From NCBI GenBank assembly GCA_916610825.1, contig OU744452.1, positions 10,735,268-10,799,267 on the forward strand: 64,000 bases of DNA. Reading direction: 5' to 3'. The stretch is from Haliclystus octoradiatus. Lineage: Eukaryota; Cnidaria; Staurozoa; Stauromedusae; Haliclystidae. Every line of letters starts with the position of its first letter. Position 1 is the first letter of the stretch. Under the pieces are notes generated by a model, which saw only the letters and a program-made list of their open reading frames with translations, did no database searches and was not told where the DNA came from. The translations under genes and the position numbers were made by a program. This document shows, piece after piece, positions 60,450-64,000 of this stretch.

Positions 60450-60457
60450 TGACGTCA
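60450..60457 (+). promoter_or_regulatory. CRE (TGACGTCA) upstream of PI4K2
   Basis: A full palindromic CRE with a second half site GCGTCA 12 bp later (TTTGTGCGTCATAACC), 263 bp before the ATG of PI4K2. Location and sequence suit a housekeeping promoter. Use is inferred. Confidence 0.4.
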
Positions 60458-60656
60458 TTTGTGCGTCATAACCTTGGACTCGCGCTCAATCTTCTTTTCA
60501 TGTTGCAAAAGGGTTCCACTTTACTTCGAAATTCAAAGATGTTAAAAAGGAGAAAGGTGTACATGAAGTCGTATATGATTTTTCACGTTATAACAGCTAC
60601 ATGACAAGTATTGGAGGATATTATCAAGTATTCAACAAATCAAAGAAATAAGCTGA

Positions 60657-64000
<3,344 letters not shown>

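Overview
The window is metazoan nuclear DNA. It has spliced protein genes with canonical GT-AG introns, a tRNA-derived SINE, APE-type LINEs, a BEL/Pao and a Ty3/Gypsy retrotransposon, and fossils of a Polinton/adintovirus-like element. It is AT-rich with introns of about 1-2.5 kb, which suits an invertebrate, but the taxon cannot be fixed from the sequence alone.

Two host genes bracket the window, both on the + strand. At the left (375-6850) is a complete five-exon ABHD6-like monoacylglycerol lipase with an N-terminal membrane anchor and an intact Ser-Asp-His triad. At the right (60720-63693, continuing past the edge) are the first two exons of a type II phosphatidylinositol 4-kinase (PI4K2), with its dileucine sorting signal, P-loop-like GSSGSY and CCPCC palmitoylation motif. 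A few exon-like stretches at 36968-38937 may be remnants of a third, unrecognised gene.

From 7936 to 36901 lies a 29 kb head-to-tail array of LINE retrotransposons, all on the + strand, each beginning and ending inside a tetranucleotide microsatellite: (ATAC)n or (TATC)n. Two families are present. Family A (A0-A3) has a PHD-finger ORF1 and a FADD-type reverse transcriptase. Family B (B1-B4) has a YADD/FADD-L reverse transcriptase and a C-terminal zinc knuckle. Their ORF1 proteins are recognisably related although their ORF2s look like different lineages. In every copy where the junction survives, ORF1 and ORF2 share one reading frame, split only by UGA followed by C. All four family B copies end in a small hairpin of changing sequence but constant form just before the microsatellite. 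Together these suggest microsatellite-targeting LINEs that make an ORF1-ORF2 fusion by stop readthrough. A1 and A2 are a recent tandem duplication, and a hAT element sits inside A3.

From about 40.1 to 58 kb is a nest of elements built on virus-like fossils: a Crypton/DUF3504-type tyrosine recombinase joined in frame to the C-terminus of a protein-primed DNA polymerase B (minus strand), further polymerase B fragments at 54.9-56.2 kb, and a capsid-like fragment. Into these went a TTAA-flanked MITE, two SINE copies with clear target-site duplications, a decayed Gypsy pol, and a BEL/Pao element with 253 bp LTRs and a 5 bp target duplication. The BEL element landed in a small gene unit that has an iterated promoter, a TATA box and unidentified ORFs. 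A 1 kb minisatellite follows at 57-58 kb.
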